In this document: positions 4,505 to 5,141 of the stretch, in pieces
Numbering within the stretch: the first letter of the stretch is position 1
Layout: every line of letters begins with the position of its first letter
Source: Acidobacteriaceae bacterium
Lineage (GTDB): Bacteria; Acidobacteriota; Terriglobia; Terriglobales; Acidobacteriaceae
Direction: 5' to 3'
Length of the DNA: 5,141 bases
Assembly (NCBI GenBank): GCA_003165095.1
Contig: PLSH01000254.1
Location: forward strand, 1 to 5,141
Position numbers and translations under genes: made by a program
The notes under the pieces: model-generated
Database searches by the model: none
What the model was told of the DNA's origin: nothing
What the model saw: only the letters and a program-made list of their open reading frames with translations

Positions 4505-4574
4505 ACGGATTTAATGTATCGTGCGACGCATTTCAAAAGGCTAGCCAAAGCTCGTTTTTCCGGCGCACGGGTCA

Positions 4575-4994
4575 TTAGTATCCTAGACCTGAACGAATAG
4601 ACTTTACCAATAGGTCTTTGAGCACGTTCAACGCAGCGGCCTGTTCTGCCAAAGGCTTATTGTCCACAATAGCCCTCTCGTAAGTAGCAAGCGCAGATTG
4701 TTCGCCAATCTGTCCATAAACCTGAACAAGCAAACAGAGTCTATGCCACGCTAATTCGTTCGTCTTTTTCCAGGCAGCTTGCTCGTCCGCCTCCATCTTT
4801 CCACCGGCCTCAAGGAGTTCATAGGTGGACAACTCCCGTTCAATGACGGCTTCTGCGATCTTTTCCGTTTTGGCGAGACGTATTTTGAATTTCTCGTGCT
4901 TTCGAGCGTCGCGTTGATTTACAAACCATCCCGTTACGATGACAAGCGTAGAAACAACAATTGATACCGCGGTGAATCCGTCCTTCCAGACCAT
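4575..4994 (-). CDS. hypothetical protein with one N-terminal membrane segment and helical cytoplasmic domain
   Basis: I do not recognise a family. From the ATG at 4994 the product has 139 residues. Residues about 7-24 (TAVSIVVSTLVIVTGWFV) form one transmembrane segment, followed by a basic stretch (NQRDARKHEKFKIRLAK), which by the positive-inside rule puts the rest in the cytoplasm. Residues 40-135 are predicted mostly alpha-helical, Glu/Lys/Ala/Leu-rich and possibly coiled coil. The start at 4994 is preferred over ATG 5009 because AGAGGG lies 4 nt before it, and the upstream promoter puts the transcript start only a few bases before 5009. The gene is more AT-rich than the left half of the window, with less GC-biased codons, suggesting transfer. 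It lies next to the toxin-antitoxin cluster but is separated from the vapC remnant by 70 bp, in which I see no clear gene. A role in the same stress or defence setting is only a guess. Confidence 0.7.
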   Translation of the reverse strand: MVWKDGFTAVSIVVSTLVIVTGWFVNQRDARKHEKFKIRLAKTEKIAEAVIERELSTYELLEAGGKMEADEQAAWKKTNELAWHRLCLLVQVYGQIGEQSALATYERAIVDNKPLAEQAAALNVLKDLLVKSIRSGLGY

Positions 4995-4998
4995 GACG

Positions 4999-5004
4999 CC
5001 CTCT
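4999..5004 (-). promoter_or_regulatory. ribosome-binding site deciding the start of the membrane protein
   Basis: On the minus strand this reads AGAGGG, 4 nt ahead of ATG 4994. The alternative ATG at 5009 has no purine-rich site upstream. Confidence 0.65.
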
Positions 5005-5020
5005 TTCATTCAGCGAGGCA

Positions 5021-5049
5021 ATTGTATTCGTTACCGTAATCTGTGTCAG
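5021..5049 (-). promoter_or_regulatory. sigma70-type promoter of the membrane-protein gene
   Basis: On the minus strand, CTGACA (5049-5044; five of six to TTGACA) is followed by exactly 17 nt and then TACAAT (5026-5021; five of six to TATAAT). Transcription would begin around 5014-5010. This leaves a leader of about 16-20 nt containing the AGAGGG site and fits a start at 4994. Confidence 0.65.
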
Positions 5050-5087
5050 TTTTCCAGAGTGCATAAGTTTCATATGCAGTAGCATCT

Positions 5088-5112
5088 AAGGCCGGAGCAT
5101 CGCTCCGGCCTT
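5088..5112. terminator. 11-bp perfect hairpin, possible terminator of a gene beyond the right edge
   Basis: Arms AAGGCCGGAGC (5088-5098) and GCTCCGGCCTT (5102-5112) pair perfectly around a 3-nt loop. It lies upstream of the promoter at 5049-5021, so it may insulate that gene from a leftward gene entering from the right. On the minus strand, one frame from 5139 reads 17 codons ending ...AGAMLRP and stops at TAG 5088-5086, at the foot of this hairpin. Only short T runs follow on either strand (CCTTAGAT or CCTTGGCTGTTT), so termination strength is uncertain. Confidence 0.5.
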
Positions 5113-5141
5113 GGCTGTTTCCGTTGGCTCGCTGACCAGCT

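Noticed and set aside
4840..5085. An 81-codon open frame on the - strand
   Set aside because: It overlaps the membrane-protein gene and its promoter in another frame, and its basic, Ser/Cys-rich composition is shadow-like.
5006..5140. A 44-codon open frame on the - strand whose TGA overlaps ATG 5009 (ATGA), suggesting an upstream coupled gene
   Set aside because: It has no ATG in view, a near-consensus promoter for the next gene and an 11-bp perfect hairpin lie inside it, and the better-supported start of the next gene is 4994. A different frame ending at 5086, next to the hairpin, is a slightly better candidate for a gene end, but too short to call.

Overview
The window looks like a piece of a moderately GC-rich Gram-negative genome. 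An Acidobacteriota (Terriglobia-like) host is my inference, from the style of the outer-membrane barrel protein, the Xaa-Pro aminopeptidase and the density of VapBC/HigBA modules. No rRNA or other marker gene confirms it. The left third (1-1600) is ordinary chromosome: the 3' end of a PepP-like aminopeptidase, a small hypothetical gene close behind it, a perfect 17-bp hairpin in a convergent gap, and a leftward gene for a secreted beta-barrel protein.

The middle (about 1740-4504) is a dense cluster of toxin-antitoxin genes. On the + strand, a promoter with a palindromic operator drives vapB1, a vapC1 that is cut off after about 16-20 codons, a second antitoxin vapB2, and a full-length PIN toxin vapC2. 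On the - strand, converging on it, is a compact run of higB-like toxin, higA-like antitoxin and a CPBP (CAAX-type) membrane protease, with a 4-nt overlap and then a 6-nt gap. Directly upstream of higB, in + orientation, lies the last 32 codons of another vapC. An N-terminal vapC stub therefore sits on the left of the cluster and a C-terminal vapC stub on the right. The block vapB2-vapC2 / CPBP-higA-higB could be a cassette that landed inside an older vapC1 and replaced its middle. VapC2 carries Ala where its PIN subfamily normally has the third catalytic Asp, so the only intact VapC here may be inactive.

The right end (4505-5141) is visibly more AT-rich. It carries a leftward gene for a small protein with one predicted membrane segment. 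That gene has its own good sigma70-type promoter and a clear ribosome-binding site for the second ATG. An 11-bp perfect hairpin near 5100 probably separates it from a gene beyond the right edge.

The best candidates for something new are the nested, partly dismantled vapBC array and the higB-higA-CPBP operon, in which a membrane protease may be a third partner of a type II toxin-antitoxin pair.
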